Source: Heterobilharzia americana
Lineage: Eukaryota; Platyhelminthes; Trematoda; Strigeidida; Schistosomatidae
Assembly (NCBI GenBank): GCA_944470555.2
Contig: OX104127.1
Span: 49,528,934 to 49,592,933, forward strand
Reading direction: 5' to 3'
Length of the DNA stretch: 64,000 nt
Part shown: positions 11,015-21,709 of the stretch, piece after piece
Position numbering within the stretch: the stretch's first letter is position 1
How the letters are laid out: each line of letters starts with the position of its first letter
Position numbers and translations under genes: made by a program
The notes under the pieces: model-generated
The model's input: only the letters and a program-made list of their open reading frames with translations
Database searches by the model: none
What the model was told of the DNA's origin: nothing

Positions 11015-14000
11015 TTATTATTTTATTATTAGTCCCTTGGGTTCCTAATGGAACATAGGGCTTCAGTAGCACGTCTCCAGTGCACCCTCTTCTCCGAAGT
11101 CTTTTGAAACTGGTTCCACGACAGCCCACAACCTCTCACTTCATCCTCGCACGATCTCCTCCATGTCACCTTCGGACGCCCAACTCGTCGTTTCCCATCT
11201 GGGTTCCACTCGAGTAACTGGCCTAGTGCGTGATGTCCCCAGTCGGCCTTCTCAGTGCATGCCCAATCCAACTCCACTTTCTCCTGCATATTTGTTGCGT
11301 GATAGGTTCTTGGTTGGTTCGTTCCCAGAACTCCTTGTTGCTTATTCTTTCTGGCAATCCATCTGATCTTCAGTAGCGAGAGAGCGTAAGCAGTTGTTGA
11401 TGAATGTCTGTAGTTTATAGGAAATCTCTTTCGTGACGCGCCAAGTCTCTGAACCATACAGAAGCACTGACTTGACGTTGGTGTTGAAAATCCGGATCTT
11501 GTTCACGCTTTGTGCTGACTGCAGAAGATATCCACACTGGTTTCAGGCTAATGAACACCTGTCTGGCTTTTCCGATTCTGGCTGACTTTGACATCCTCGT
11601 CTGTCCCGCCATCTGTAGTTGAAACAGTGCTGCTCTGCCTAGATAGGTGAAGGAGGTTACTTCCTTTAAGTTTCTCCCGTTGATCGTGACTGCAGTCTGT
11701 TGTTGTTGTTGTTGGAGTTGTTGGTGCGGTATCTTCATCACCTCTGTCTTCTCTATATTCACTTGAAGTCCCGTCTTCCCTCCCTGCCTCTTCTGCCAAC
11801 TTCTTAGTTTTCGCCTGTAGATCTTCAAGTTTGTGTGACATCAGGCACAAGTCATCACTGGCGAAATCCAAGTCTTCTAGGTTCCTTTCCGCAGTCCAGT
11901 GTATCCCCCTCTTCTCGCTCCCCACTGTTTGCTGCATGATCCAGTCCACCACAATCAGGAATATCATGGGGGATAGTAGGCAACCTTGTTTCACTCCTGT
12001 CTTCACTTCACTTCAGTGGCATCACTGAGCTTCCCATTGTGAATTACTTGGTATGTGGCATCTTCATATAGTTGTTGAATGAGGCGGATAAAGGTTTGCG
12101 GTACTCCGTAGTAATGAAGCAGTTTCCAAATTACCTCTCGGTCGACGCTGTCAAAGGCCTTCTCAAAGTCGATGAAGTTGAGGTGAGGTGGAGAGTTGAC
12201 TGCTATTCTATGCTCTGTTCTATGATGATGCGAAGTGTAGCGTTGCAATTTGATCCGCACATAATTTGTACTTCCTGAATCCAGGCTGCCTGTTCCGGCC
12301 GTAGTTTTGAATCCAGTGCATCGCCAAGCCTATCCAGGATGATGCGGCACAATATTTTGCTTGCTCTGGGTGGACAGGAGAGTGATTCCTCGCCAGTTCT
12401 TGCAAACACTGGGGTCTCCCTTCTTTGGCAGTTTGACAGGGTAACCCTTCTTCCAATCAATCGCCAGGTACCTTCTATTCCTTCCACACCTTCTGCAATA
12501 GTGGTGTGGTGTGAGCATGTCCACTGCTGTCTCTGAGTCTGTTCTCGGTGCTTCTGGCGGGATCCCATCTGGTCCTGCTGCTTTCCCACATTTCAGTAGC
12601 TTTATGGCGTTCAGGACTACCATTTTTGTCAGAGGATTTATGTTCACTTGTAGTTCAGTGGCTGGGTTGCTGGTGGTATTTCTGGACGAAGTACAGGTGG
12701 TGGTGGTGGTCGATTCAAAAGCTTCTTGAAGTGTTCGGCCAGCCCATTGTTTCCTTTGTTTCTCTTCTTTCGTAATTAAATTTCCGTCACCATCTTTTAT
12801 TGGTTTCGTCTGTGTTGATCTCTTCCCAGATAGCAACCTGGTTATTTGATACAATGTTGTCAGGTCTCTCCTACCTGCAGCCTGTTCTGCTTCATTTGCC
12901 AGTGTGTCGTGGAAGTGTCTTTTGTCTTTCCGTGCACTCTTCTTCACTTCTTTATCCAGTGTTATAGACATTGTACTCAGTTCCTCTTGTCGTTGAGTAT
13001 CCTTGCACTGGTTTATCTTCTGCTTCACCATCCTCCTCTCCCTGCTCTATCAGCTTCCATGTATCCATCAAGATCCATTCCTTATCTTCTTTCTTCTTCC
13101 TTCCTAATACGGTTGTGCAGGTTTCTTTCCACATAGCTTTCAAAGACTTCCAGTGTTCTTCCACACAGGTTTCTTCAGGGATGTTCCTCGACATCTCCCA
13201 TTTTGTCTTGATGGCTGGCTGAAGTGAAGAATTCCTTTGTAGTTTCATCCTTCAGTTTCCGAGTGTTGTGCTTGAACTGTGGTCTATCACCAGCTTCCTT
13301 GAAGGCTTTTTAACTTGATTTAGAAGGTAGGTTTCTTGCACCAGATAGTGGTCTGAACCTACATCTGCTCCTCTTCTTGACCTTGTGTCAAGTAGACTGC
13401 CTCTCCCCTTTCTTGAGATTGAGATAAAGTCGATTTGATTTTTAGTGTGTCCTGGTGTCTGGTGAAATCCATGTTGCTTTGTGGATATCCTTGTGCTTGA
13501 ACACACTGCCTCACTGCAATCACCAAATCGTTGAATGCACACAATTCTGCAAACAATTCTCCATTCTCGTCCATCACCTCACCGAGCGCTTCTCCACCCA
13601 TGGTTAGTTCTCTTCCTGTGTTGTCCCCTCCCAGTTTGGCATTCATGTCACCCTACCCATTAGAATTTTGATATCGCCAACTGACGTCTTGTCCAGTGTT
13701 GATTGAAGTTGTCTGTAGAATTCCTCCTTTTTCTCTTGCTCTGCATTATTTGTAGGTGCATAGCATTGTATGATTGTGACCTTCCTTCCTTCCTTTTGAG
13801 TTGAATCTTGCTGTCATGACCCTGATGCTGGAGGAGATTGGTTCCCACTGCATGAGAGACTTCGATGCTCTTGGGGACATCATGATAGCCACTCCAAAAC
13901 TCAGTGTGCTCGTGGTTGTCGTATGGGTGACAATATCGGAGTAGGTTATTGATTATCCAGTTGACAGTTTGGAGAGTCCACTCCCATTCCATCTGCTTTC

Positions 14001-14363
14001 GCAAATTCCAAGCACTTCAATGTGATACCTTCTCATCTCCTTTGCAATCTGGGCTGCCTTACTGGGTTCAAACATCGTGTGGACATTCCATGTCCCCACG
14101 TTTACTTTCGCTTTCATCGAGGGAGAGAAGACACATCGGCCAATTGGCTTCCCGAAGGCTTTCACCAACTGGCGTCATTTCGCCTCTCCGATTCCAGCGA
14201 GGAATAATTTTGTTTTTATTTTTTATATTTTGTTTGTGCTTTGTTTCTTTAGCGGTTAGATTTGTTTTATAGGGTAGGGTTGCTAGCCCTATGCCCAACC
14301 TTCCCTCTTTACCCGGGCTTAGGACCGGCTAGTAACTAGTGGACTAGTTAACCAGGCGAGGTT
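11015..14363 (-). mobile_element. RTE/SR2-like non-LTR retrotransposon, copy A (full length)
   Basis: A 3349-bp element in the usual size range of RTE elements, bounded by exact 12-bp target duplications. The minus strand runs from the 5' end near 14363 (shared 5' block ending ACTAGTTAACCAGGCGAGG on the + strand, also at 32350-32372) through an APE-type endonuclease and reverse transcriptase to a 3' tail of AATAATA units at 11015-11030. There is no poly(A); short tandem-repeat tails are typical of RTE. Near-identity with copy B (36205-37113) over their shared 3' end points to recent activity. Confidence 0.9.
11029..14260 (-). pseudogene. RTE endonuclease/reverse transcriptase, frameshifted
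   Basis: From the N-terminus: VNVGTWNVHTM and GICESRWNGSG (14110-13970) are the start of an APE endonuclease. NAKLGGDNTG (near 13640) and RRGADVGSDHYL (near 13370) are later endonuclease blocks. KCGKAAGPDGIPPE (near 12580) opens the RT domain. FIDFEKAFDSVDREV (12175-12130) is motif A and GVKQGCLLSPMIF (near 11995-11960) is motif B. The catalytic motif C reads FASDDL (near 11863-11846) instead of FADDL, with an extra codon. The C-terminal region has the typical WNPDGKRRVGRPKVTWRRS (near 11200). Pieces lie in several frames, so no single intact protein is encoded. The working protein would nick target DNA and copy its own RNA into it. Confidence 0.88.
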
Positions 14364-14375
14364 GTTGTGAAACTA
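14364..14375. repeat. Target-site duplication, right copy
   Basis: Identical to 11003-11014 (GTTGTGAAACTA); marks the 5' boundary of RTE copy A. Confidence 0.85.
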
Positions 14376-16440
14376 AGGTGAATGTAATAAAAAAGGACTG
14401 AATGACACGTCTGTCTACTCAGAGTTCAGGATTCTTTTTGTGAATACTTAGAACTTCTTCTGCTGTATGAAGGAGATGTAATCGAAATCCCTCTGAACAC
14501 CCTGGTTTCCCTTTATATATCATATCTAATGATTATGCACGCATCCTGCGTCATTCGATAAGACATTCTGTTCCAAAATGGAACAGTTTTTCCATCAGGA
14601 TTCCATTTTCAATATCCATGTTGGTAAGTATTCCACAGCGCGTCATAACAATGTCCTACCGGTAAGACCTATGTATTAGGCTGCACAGGGGTAAATAAAA
14701 ATTAATATACACACAAAGTAGTTGCCAATAGCGGGTCCTGATCATTGACTTTTTGATGTAAGAGAGTTTGTGTAGAGAATGTTCTTGGAACTGCTTTCGA
14801 TAAAAAGAGCTTGTAGAACCTGACTAAATATGTCGCTCTTAAATTTCAGAAGTGGAACATAAGATTTGTTTTTTAAATCTTTATCAATTATTGATGTCAA
14901 GTATCCATTCTGAATCAGAGTATTTTTAGAACATCAATTCTCTATTCAAGGTATCTTCAGTGGGTATGTGATAAATTCTTGTAGTAAGACAGGGAATCAG
15001 ATTCTTTTTCCTGGTCAGTTTTTACCTTCCTTTTCAACTAACTTCTTTCAAAAAGATTCTTTGATGAACTCAACAAGGACACCAAAGTTTTTAGAAGACG
15101 AAATAGATCATCAGTTAGTCAATTTATCCATTTTTGCTGATCACCTACGGATCTTTCCACTATACTCATATCTCAAATAGCGTAGCTTACATAAATTAAG
15201 TATGACACAAGTTTGGAGGTACGCGTAACCATGTTAGTAAGAAGTAGGAATTTATAGTGTATTTGTATGAAGAAATCCTGCAAAAACACGTCAACGGTTT
15301 CAACACGATTCCAACATATTCCATGGTTTAGACACGTTTCTTGGCAATGCTGAAGGAGAGATATTCGACAAAACAATACATTTAGCTTGTTAACCGAGTA
15401 AGCTATCTTTCAGATGTACCATGTAATATGCCTTCATACTCATAATAGTCGTACACGGATCAACAGTTTTAAAAAGTATTAAGGAAACAGCTACTAGGCT
15501 GTGAGTGACCTGTAAATGATTGACATTGTTTACTAAAAATCCCTCTGCCATTTGTAAATTAGAATATTACTGTTCGTTATTTTCAACTACTATTGTTCTG
15601 ATATTGCCATAATTCTTATCATTGTTTATAATTATCTCCTTAGCTGACTACTTTGATCAATGCAATAAATCAGTGTAGAGCGGTACTTATATTACTTTTA
15701 TTTATACAATGAGATAGATATTCATGAGAAATATCACAACAACGATTCACAGATATGATACACATGGAAATTATTCAGCTGAAATACTCAGTTATGAATA
15801 GCTTATACTCAATTCAGTCAACGGTACCGTAGAATTTGGGATTACTGCGTAACGGTCCACATTACCATACTTCATATCACCATATAAATGTATCGGCCAA
15901 AAAGTTGAACAAGAAAGTAGTCAAAGTTCCAGCTTGTTGCGAAAAGAGAACAAGATGGAATGAAACAATTATAAAAATCGGTATGATGATTAACATGAAG
16001 ATAATGTTGTATGCACCTGCACCACTGAGATGAATTCTAATCCATACGACCTGGAGTTTACAACTACCAATTTCCCTTGTAATGTAAACTCCAACCAAGA
16101 AGTCTTAAATTCCCTATACGATTCAGTCCATTAGTTAAAGATTTCATGAACTGATGTCATATTTTAGCCTGGCCTCCGCTAAGCCTTTTCTAGACTGAAC
16201 CTACTAACCCCAATATTGTGCAACAAGGAGTAGAGGGCGATTAATCATGCGTAAAACATGTCCAAGCAACCTTAGTGGATAAAGGTTCACAACCTCATCA
16301 GCTGACTTTTCTTTTCTATTGATGCACACTTGTTAAAACCCATTGCTATGCAGGACCGAATCGCTCGACCTCCGTTAGCAGATAGGCTGCTACACGGACG
16401 CTTCATTACTGTCGAAACCTCATCGTGTTGCGTACATCTT
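14376..16440. other. AT-rich stretch, no gene assigned
   Basis: A minus-strand frame at 15877-16098 has a run of about 20 hydrophobic residues (IIFMLIIIPIFIIVSFHLVL) and could be a membrane-protein exon. No family was recognised, no clear splice pair was found, and it is not called. The rest is featureless. Confidence 0.4.
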
Positions 16441-16590
16441 GGTAACTAGCAGTGGAATCCAGGACGCGCATCTCGTCCTATTCAGGACTCGTCGGCTGAA
16501 TGTACCTGAACACCAGTGAGTGATATCGCTCCCACCGAGACTCGAACCCAGTACCCATCGCTCCTACGCAGGAGCCTTGATACTGACCGA
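16441..16590 (-). mobile_element. HH1 (Sm-alpha-like) copy, mutated ribozyme
   Basis: On the minus strand a box-B-like GGGTTCGAGTCTCG (16537-16550) precedes a hammerhead relic at 16455-16505. Stem I (ATTCAG/CTGGATT) survives, but the core reads CCGACGA and GAGA instead of CUGANGA and GAAA, which should abolish cleavage. The 3' flank matches CCACTGCTAGTTACC of the family. Confidence 0.75.
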
Positions 16591-16610
16591 ATATTGATTA
16601 TATTACTACT

Positions 16611-16683
16611 TACTTGGTGACCAACAGTGGAATTCAGGATTCACTTTTCATCTTCTTTTCGACTCACTGACTGTGAATGTAAC
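16611..16683 (-). repeat. HH1 3' fragment
   Basis: The minus strand reads GTGAGTCGAAAAGAAGATGA then CCTGAATTCCACTGTTGGTC, a degraded hammerhead with its 3' flank. It lies about 20 bp from the preceding HH1 copy in the same orientation. Confidence 0.55.
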
Positions 16684-17191
16684 CCTATCTATTCATATCA
16701 AATTTTTTTATTGTTTTGCAACACGTGTTATGACTTCGCTTTATGTACTCTATGGATAAACCAGCTTGCTATTATTTTCCATTCCACGTTTTATCTAGCA
16801 GTGACAAATTACAGATTTTCAACCGGCCATTTATAAAGTATCACAGTAATTAAGACTTTAGACACAGACTAGTCAATAGGATTAAAAGATTTTATTGTCA
16901 AGATAACTGCGTTTGCTCCTTAGCATACTTAGTGTATTTATGTCTCATTTTAAACTATGATGGAGATGTCATTAATTGGACAGAAACAGGACTGAATCAC
17001 ATACGGTTATTTACTGCCAAAAAACAAAATTACAGTAAAAGGAAAAAAGAGTTTTGAAAAAAAACAGATTTTGTGGTAGAATAGATAATATGCATTACGT
17101 CTGAAAGTAGGGGCGTGAAGATTACTTATGATTAGCAAAATAGTGATTTTACTCAAGCTTCATTTTATGAATCAGCTATTCATAATACTTT

Positions 17192-17614
17192 CATAAATAC
17201 TTTTATTTATGAAGAATGATGCTCACCCTTTTCTAGGGTGGGGCTAAAAGTTATCCACACGTGTTGTAGTATTCTATGTGAAAATGAGTATTTTCTAGGG
17301 ATATATTTTGAAGTGAAAACTACAATCGTAAATCGTTTTTGCTGCAGTTTGAAGGCTTAGTTGACCTCCTTTGATTTGTGAGCATCATTCCGCATAAATA
17401 AAAGTATTTACATCACAACAAGGAGGTAAAAGTGTAACCAATACTTTGCAAATGAATAAACGGTATGTGACATAATTCAGTGACAGAGGGCGTTTTAGAA
17501 GCTATAAAAATAGGTCAAATAAGCACATGACATTCACAGAATCCGCGAATTTGCGCACAGAATGTTATATCCCATAACAAGCATGATAACACCCGGGGAT
17601 AACTTTTAGCCTCA
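17192..17614. repeat. Nested inverted repeats, possible fold-back DNA element
   Basis: ATACTTTTATTTATGAAG-AATGATGCTCAC at 17196-17226 is matched in reverse complement at 17377-17407. GGCTAAAAGTTATCC at 17242-17256 is matched in reverse at 17598-17612, followed in both arms by a short TGTT-like extension. No target duplication was identified, so the element boundary is unproven. Confidence 0.5.
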
Positions 17615-17656
17615 ATACAGTGAAAATAAATAGCTGAACAGTCTTATTTATTTTTA

Positions 17657-17765
17657 CTGGGTGATGATTGGAGGTGAGATGAAAATCTGGACCGCGGTCG
17701 GATTTTCATCTCACCTTCAATCATCACCCAGTATAAATACTAGTCTGCCAAACTACGACTATCTT
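17657..17765. mobile_element. T3 repeat collapsed to a near-perfect palindrome
   Basis: ACTGGGTGATGATTGGAGG...AAAATC at 17657-17687 is followed after about 16 bp (GACCGCGGTCGG, itself self-complementary) by its near-exact reverse complement ending CATCACCCAGTA at 17734. The tRNA-like head is completely missing. The tail CTGCCAAACTACGACTATCT follows. Confidence 0.75.
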
Positions 17766-17794
17766 ATATAGGCAAATAATTATTTATTTTTGTT

Positions 17795-18070
17795 ATTGCT
17801 TGTAATCTACCAATAGAAACTGATCGATTCGATCCAATCAACGACGGGTAATTACAAGCAATGACATAAAACTACACCCGTCATACAGGGGGTCACTATC
17901 CTGACTCAGAGACCTAGTGGATAACTCTTTGTTGTTTTAGGCGACTGGTCCTGGATTTGAGTCTCAACGGGAACAACATCACTTACTGGGAGGCAGGTAC
18001 ATCCAGCTGACGGCTCCCAAATATGATGTATTGCAAGTTCTGGACCCCAATGTTAGCCATCACCAAGTAA
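17795..18070 (+). mobile_element. HH1 (Sm-alpha-like) copy with degraded ribozyme
   Basis: Parts in order: 5' segment with GATCGATTCGATCCAATCAA, head with CCTAGTGGATAACTC, box-B-like GGATTTGAGTCTC, then CATCCAGCTGACGGCTCCC. The core is CTGACGG and GAAA is lost, so the ribozyme is dead. The 3' flank is GTTAGCCATCACC. Confidence 0.75.
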
Positions 18071-18845
18071 GCAACATTTAAGTCTAATTTATTATCAACT
18101 AAGAAATAAAAACCACACAAATAACGCCAATAAGATATTGCAATATAGTCCGCATTATTTATTCTTTTCATCACGGTGTGAATAATAAATTATGTTGTAC
18201 ATACAATCAGTAGATTGAGAGCAGTTGCGAGCATCACTTTATGAATATAATAGCTGAAAAGGGGTTCATACTGATTAAAAATATGAATTCTTTATGAAAG
18301 TGTTTGAAGTAGGTAAAACCTAAGCCAGATACATACAAACGTGAGGTACTCATATCAACCCGGAACATTTTATTCCTTATGTCACTAACATCCCTTCGTA
18401 CATTTTAATATCTATCAAATTTCGTACTGCTTCTTTGTGTAGACAGTGGTATCTTCACCTTATGCTGTTTTATCTGCGGTTCTGCATAAACCGACTTAAC
18501 TGAAAAGTAACTTCTTGTCAGCTCATGACAACTGCCATGATAAATTCCTGTGTGCTCTTAAAAATTTATAGACACCCACTGTATGTTTTCGGATGTGTTC
18601 ATCTTCATGAAAGAATTTTACTCTAGCTTTCTGCTTAGCTACTAGTTCCAAGCCGAACCTCGTCTGCTTGAAAGTCATTATCCCGAACCTGAGGGATTGA
18701 TCCTGTCGCCGAGCAGGACTTATCATAACAAAGCATCCTCATTAAAACGAACATCACTATAGAGCACTTCGTTAATGCCCCTTCGAAATTGATCAGTGTT
18801 ATTCTGGAACCCTCCCAACTGTCGGGCTTCAACATATCCACATTC

Positions 18846-18914
18846 CAAGTTGGTATACATCAAGGACTGACTTCAGTTGGAGGAACATTGGGATCCTGGG
18901 AGCACTGGACAGCA
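18846..18914 (-). repeat. HH2 3' part, truncated inside the ribozyme (left arm of an inverted pair)
   Basis: On the minus strand this reads GCTGTCCAGTGCTCCCAGG through CCAACTGAAGTCAGTCC, the half of HH2 downstream of the cleavage site. Homology stops inside hammerhead stem III at 18914. It faces the HH2 copy at 18965 in opposite orientation. Confidence 0.7.
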
Positions 18915-18964
18915 TCGAGGACAAATATTCAACGATGACAATGGGGGATGAATGAAGTTGGAAA

Positions 18965-19215
18965 CATGGACCATTAGATTCAGACCCAGTGGCTCAATGG
19001 TAACGCGCTGGCCATGGAAGCTGAAGGTCCTGTGTTCGATTTCTTGTGGGGTCATGAGTGAGCACTCCTGAGGAGTCCCATACAGCGAAACAGCTGTCCA
19101 GTGCTCCCATGTTTTCAATGTTCCTCCAACTGATGTCAGTCCATGAAGAATACCAACTTGAAAAAAAAATCACTAAATCCCCAAAAACCCACAAATTCAA
19201 TATCCAAATTCACCG
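18965..19215 (+). mobile_element. HH2 hammerhead-bearing tRNA-headed repeat
   Basis: Begins with ACCCAGTGGCTCAATGGTAA (box-A-like, 18985-19004), then GCTGAAGGTCCTGTGTTCGA (box B region), then a hammerhead at 19061-19105. It ends with GATGTCAGTCCATGAAGAAT and ACCAACTTGAA (19152-19162), followed by a tail resembling AATCCCCAAAAACCCAC. tRNA-like head plus self-cleaving motif is the same plan as Sm-alpha, but the sequence is a distinct family. Confidence 0.75.
19061..19105 (+). ncRNA. HH2 hammerhead, core intact, stem II shortened
   Basis: CTGAGGA (19068-19074) fits the CUGANGA core with G at position 7. GAAA is at 19087-19090, stem III is A-CAGCTG-T, and predicted cleavage is after C19098. Stem I AGCACT/AGTGCT pairs fully except the innermost C-C. 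Stem II has lost two or three bases (GTCCCATACAGC), so folding is doubtful. Confidence 0.65.
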
Positions 19216-19269
19216 GGTAGTCGGATCGTTTGACCGTACTCGCCCAACCACCAGAAGGTATGCGTAGGA

Positions 19270-20519
19270 TACGTATGATTCAGTCACTGCAATCTTGCAG
19301 AAAAGATCCAGCTCATCTCTCCGGAAGACTATCCCCGTCTCAGCATATCAATACCACCTCAGAGACTCCTTCTAAGCTACTTACTTAACCCAGGGTAGGG
19401 CGAAAGACACCCGGCATGATGTAATTGGTAATGGATCAAAGGAAGCTGTAACATAATAATGCATGGAAACGTGCAATAAACTGAATTATATATGTATAAA
19501 AAGACAATACATACACTTATTTCGAAGAAGAAGAAGAAATGATGAAACTGCAAAGAAATAAGCACGAAGTGCTTGTACTTTAAAGCATTTTGTCCGTTGT
19601 TTCTGTGACTACGAATAGGAAGAGAGGGAGATATTAGGGAACCCTGTTCTAGTGAATCTCATTACCATCCTGAAGAATTAACAATATGATATCTGAAACA
19701 TAATCAGTTTACACAAATCTTAGAAGTGTATACGGATAAAGTCTTTGGAAATTGTTGAAACCCATCATATTATACTTCAAATTGCTAACAGTTTACATCG
19801 GTAAATGTGATATAACTTTTAAAATTTCTAAGATGCAAGCTTCTACATCACTAGGACATAACGCGATGGCATAACAAAATAATTTAATTCACTAACCAAG
19901 TAAAACATATTTGTACCCTGATCTATGAAATACACAGTGCGTAATACATTAGGATACCAAAGTAGATTAAGTGTGAACTTCAGAAAGGGGGAAAAAGAGT
20001 GAAACTTTATAAAATTTAAGCATAAAACCTTCATTTTTCGGATACTGCATCCCAACACAGTGTAGCGGCAAATAATTCACCAGGATCGAAAACTTAGGGT
20101 TGAGTGGGATTCAACATTAATATTAACATTCACAGTTTTAACGGACACACAATCAAGCGTCCATACTATTTGGCACGTTGTCAGGTTACGTTACATTGTA
20201 CGTTTGCGATCTTATAGCCAGTTAGTTGAAACACACTGGTATTTTGCGACAGTCTGTCGAATACATTAATCCTATCTGACTATCCCATTACATTCTTTCT
20301 TAGTCTCGCACTTTTGGGTATTGTACAAATACGAACAATTAGTGATCGGCCACTGCGTTTGTCAAGTTCCCACAAGGACAAACCCCAAAATTGTATAGCT
20401 TTATGTTTCACTGAAGGCTTTGTGATTTAAAACATTCCAACCTGCTTACTTTGCAGGATGGAGTAACATCATAAATCATAGTGCAATATTAGATTAGCAA
20501 TAAGACTATCAAGATTTTC
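19270..20519. other. AT-rich stretch with no recognised gene
   Basis: No domain-bearing frame or familiar repeat was found. Confidence 0.45.
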
Positions 20520-20780
20520 ATAAGAAGCCTGGTCCCTGGAGCCTTTCCAAACCAATCATGTTGCTTCGAAGTTTTGAGAAACAGCACGTGAACCAGAGTG
20601 TAAATACCAGATTGGTTGCGAAGGCAGAAAACAATAGGAACTACCATTCTGGAAGGGCCCAGAAATATTCAAGGCCACTGTAAAAATATATGAACCGTTG
20701 TATTTTGTACATATCTGTTGTTTTACTGCCTTCATTATTTATCGAAGAAGTGAGCAACCATCAAGGGTGCAATCTGAAGG

Positions 20781-20781
<1 letters not shown>
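20520..20781 (+). repeat. Unclassified repeat leading into an (AT)n tract
   Basis: Shares phrases with two other places: TTGCTTCGAAGTTTTGAGAA and GCACGTGAACC resemble 38048-38080, and AACCGTTGTATTTTGTAC with GTGCAATCTGAAGGTTAT resembles 2263-2375. Two of the three copies run straight into an (AT)n array. An LTR or SINE end is possible, but the class is unknown. Confidence 0.4.

Positions 20782-20831
<50 letters not shown>
20782..20831. repeat. (AT)n microsatellite
   Basis: About 25 uninterrupted AT units directly after the repeat ending CTGAAGGTTAT. Confidence 0.95.
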
Positions 20832-20833
<2 letters not shown>

Positions 20834-21254
20834 AGTCTCTTTAATAATTCGTTAAGAATACGTAAATGACTCAGTACTATACTAAATCAAACGAAGACAG
20901 ATTTGTTTTTTTCCTGATGAAACAATTGAGAATCCATTAAAAAGGATTGATAATTCTTATACGTCTACAATCATTCCGGAATAAGCATATATTCTACTAA
21001 GCAAATATCAAAATTAATGTTAACTGAAGAGAGTGCACCACCACGTGAAATCAAAAGCCGTTATTATTAAAACTTGTCTTAAAAAATTAACTTTCATTCA
21101 GGCTTATGCAACTTTGTACAGCATCATCTTAAATTCAAGAGTGATTTGTATGAATCTTTTTATCCCATCTGAAATAGCATTCTAAGGGTAAATTGTAATG
21201 TAATCCTAGAGTTTTAAGGTTGCATTATCCCGTGGTTGATTACACAGAATTGGT

Positions 21255-21475
21255 CTATCTCTGCTAGCCTATAGGCTCATGCGTGGATGCCTCGATATTA
21301 TGTGTGGTTCAATTTTATAATAATAATGGATGGTGGTTAGGAGTAGAATGAATGAAGCAAGTTTCATCCTATTTGGGGCTCATCAACTGGGAGGCAGATA
21401 CCTCCAGCCAATAAGTCACAAACAGGATGAAACATGCGTCCTGGATTCCACCTTACCAACTATCCATGATTATTA
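21255..21475. mobile_element. HH1 relics in opposing orientation around two dead hammerheads
   Basis: From 21391 downward the minus strand reads TTGATGAGCCCCAAATAGG-ATGAAA, then the 3' tail, then the 5' start of the next unit (ATATCGAGGCATCC, 21283-21300), as in a tandem array. On the plus strand CCTCCAGCCAATAAG to ATGAAACATGCGTCCTGG (21401-21443) is a second hammerhead relic. Both cores are mutated: TTGATGA on the minus strand, CCAATAA on the plus strand. Confidence 0.65.
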
Positions 21476-21494
21476 CATGATCCTAAAATGTTCG

Positions 21495-21625
21495 AAAAGT
21501 CAAAACAAAACATTTCTAAACGTTTCGCTGTGTAAACCTAAGCTTCTTCTGCAGAATATGCGGGAGAAGCTGTGGTTTACACATAGAAAGGTTCAGAGAT
21601 ATCTTGTTTTGATTTTCTTCCAAAT
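21495..21625. repeat. P4-like palindrome
   Basis: The left arm (AAAGTCAAAACAAAACATTT, then GTGTAAACCTAAGCTTCTTC) and the right arm (GAGAAGCTGTGGTTTACACA, then TATCTTGTTTTGATTTTC) are reverse complements with about 80 percent identity by eye, centred near 21560. The minus-strand sense contains GCAGAAGAAGC...GCGAAACGT, similar to the CTGAAGAAG...GAAA pattern of the palindromes at 41440 and 62420. Confidence 0.65.
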
Positions 21626-21709
21626 ACTCTGGGATTATATTAAAATATATTCTTATAATGATTAAATCAGATACGGCGCTCAACTTCATACAGTACATTA
21701 GTAACAACT

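Noticed and set aside
11163..13248. Plus-strand frames over RTE copy A (for example 12846-13136)
   Set aside because: They are antisense shadows of the retrotransposon ORF.
15877..16098. Hydrophobic minus-strand frame as a membrane-protein exon
   Set aside because: No homology recognised and no convincing splice-site pair; AT-rich DNA often gives Ile/Phe/Leu runs.
17658..17690. GGTGATGATTGAAGGTGAAAT of T3 read as a hammerhead core
   Set aside because: The base before TGATGA is G, stem II is absent, and no stem I partner follows.
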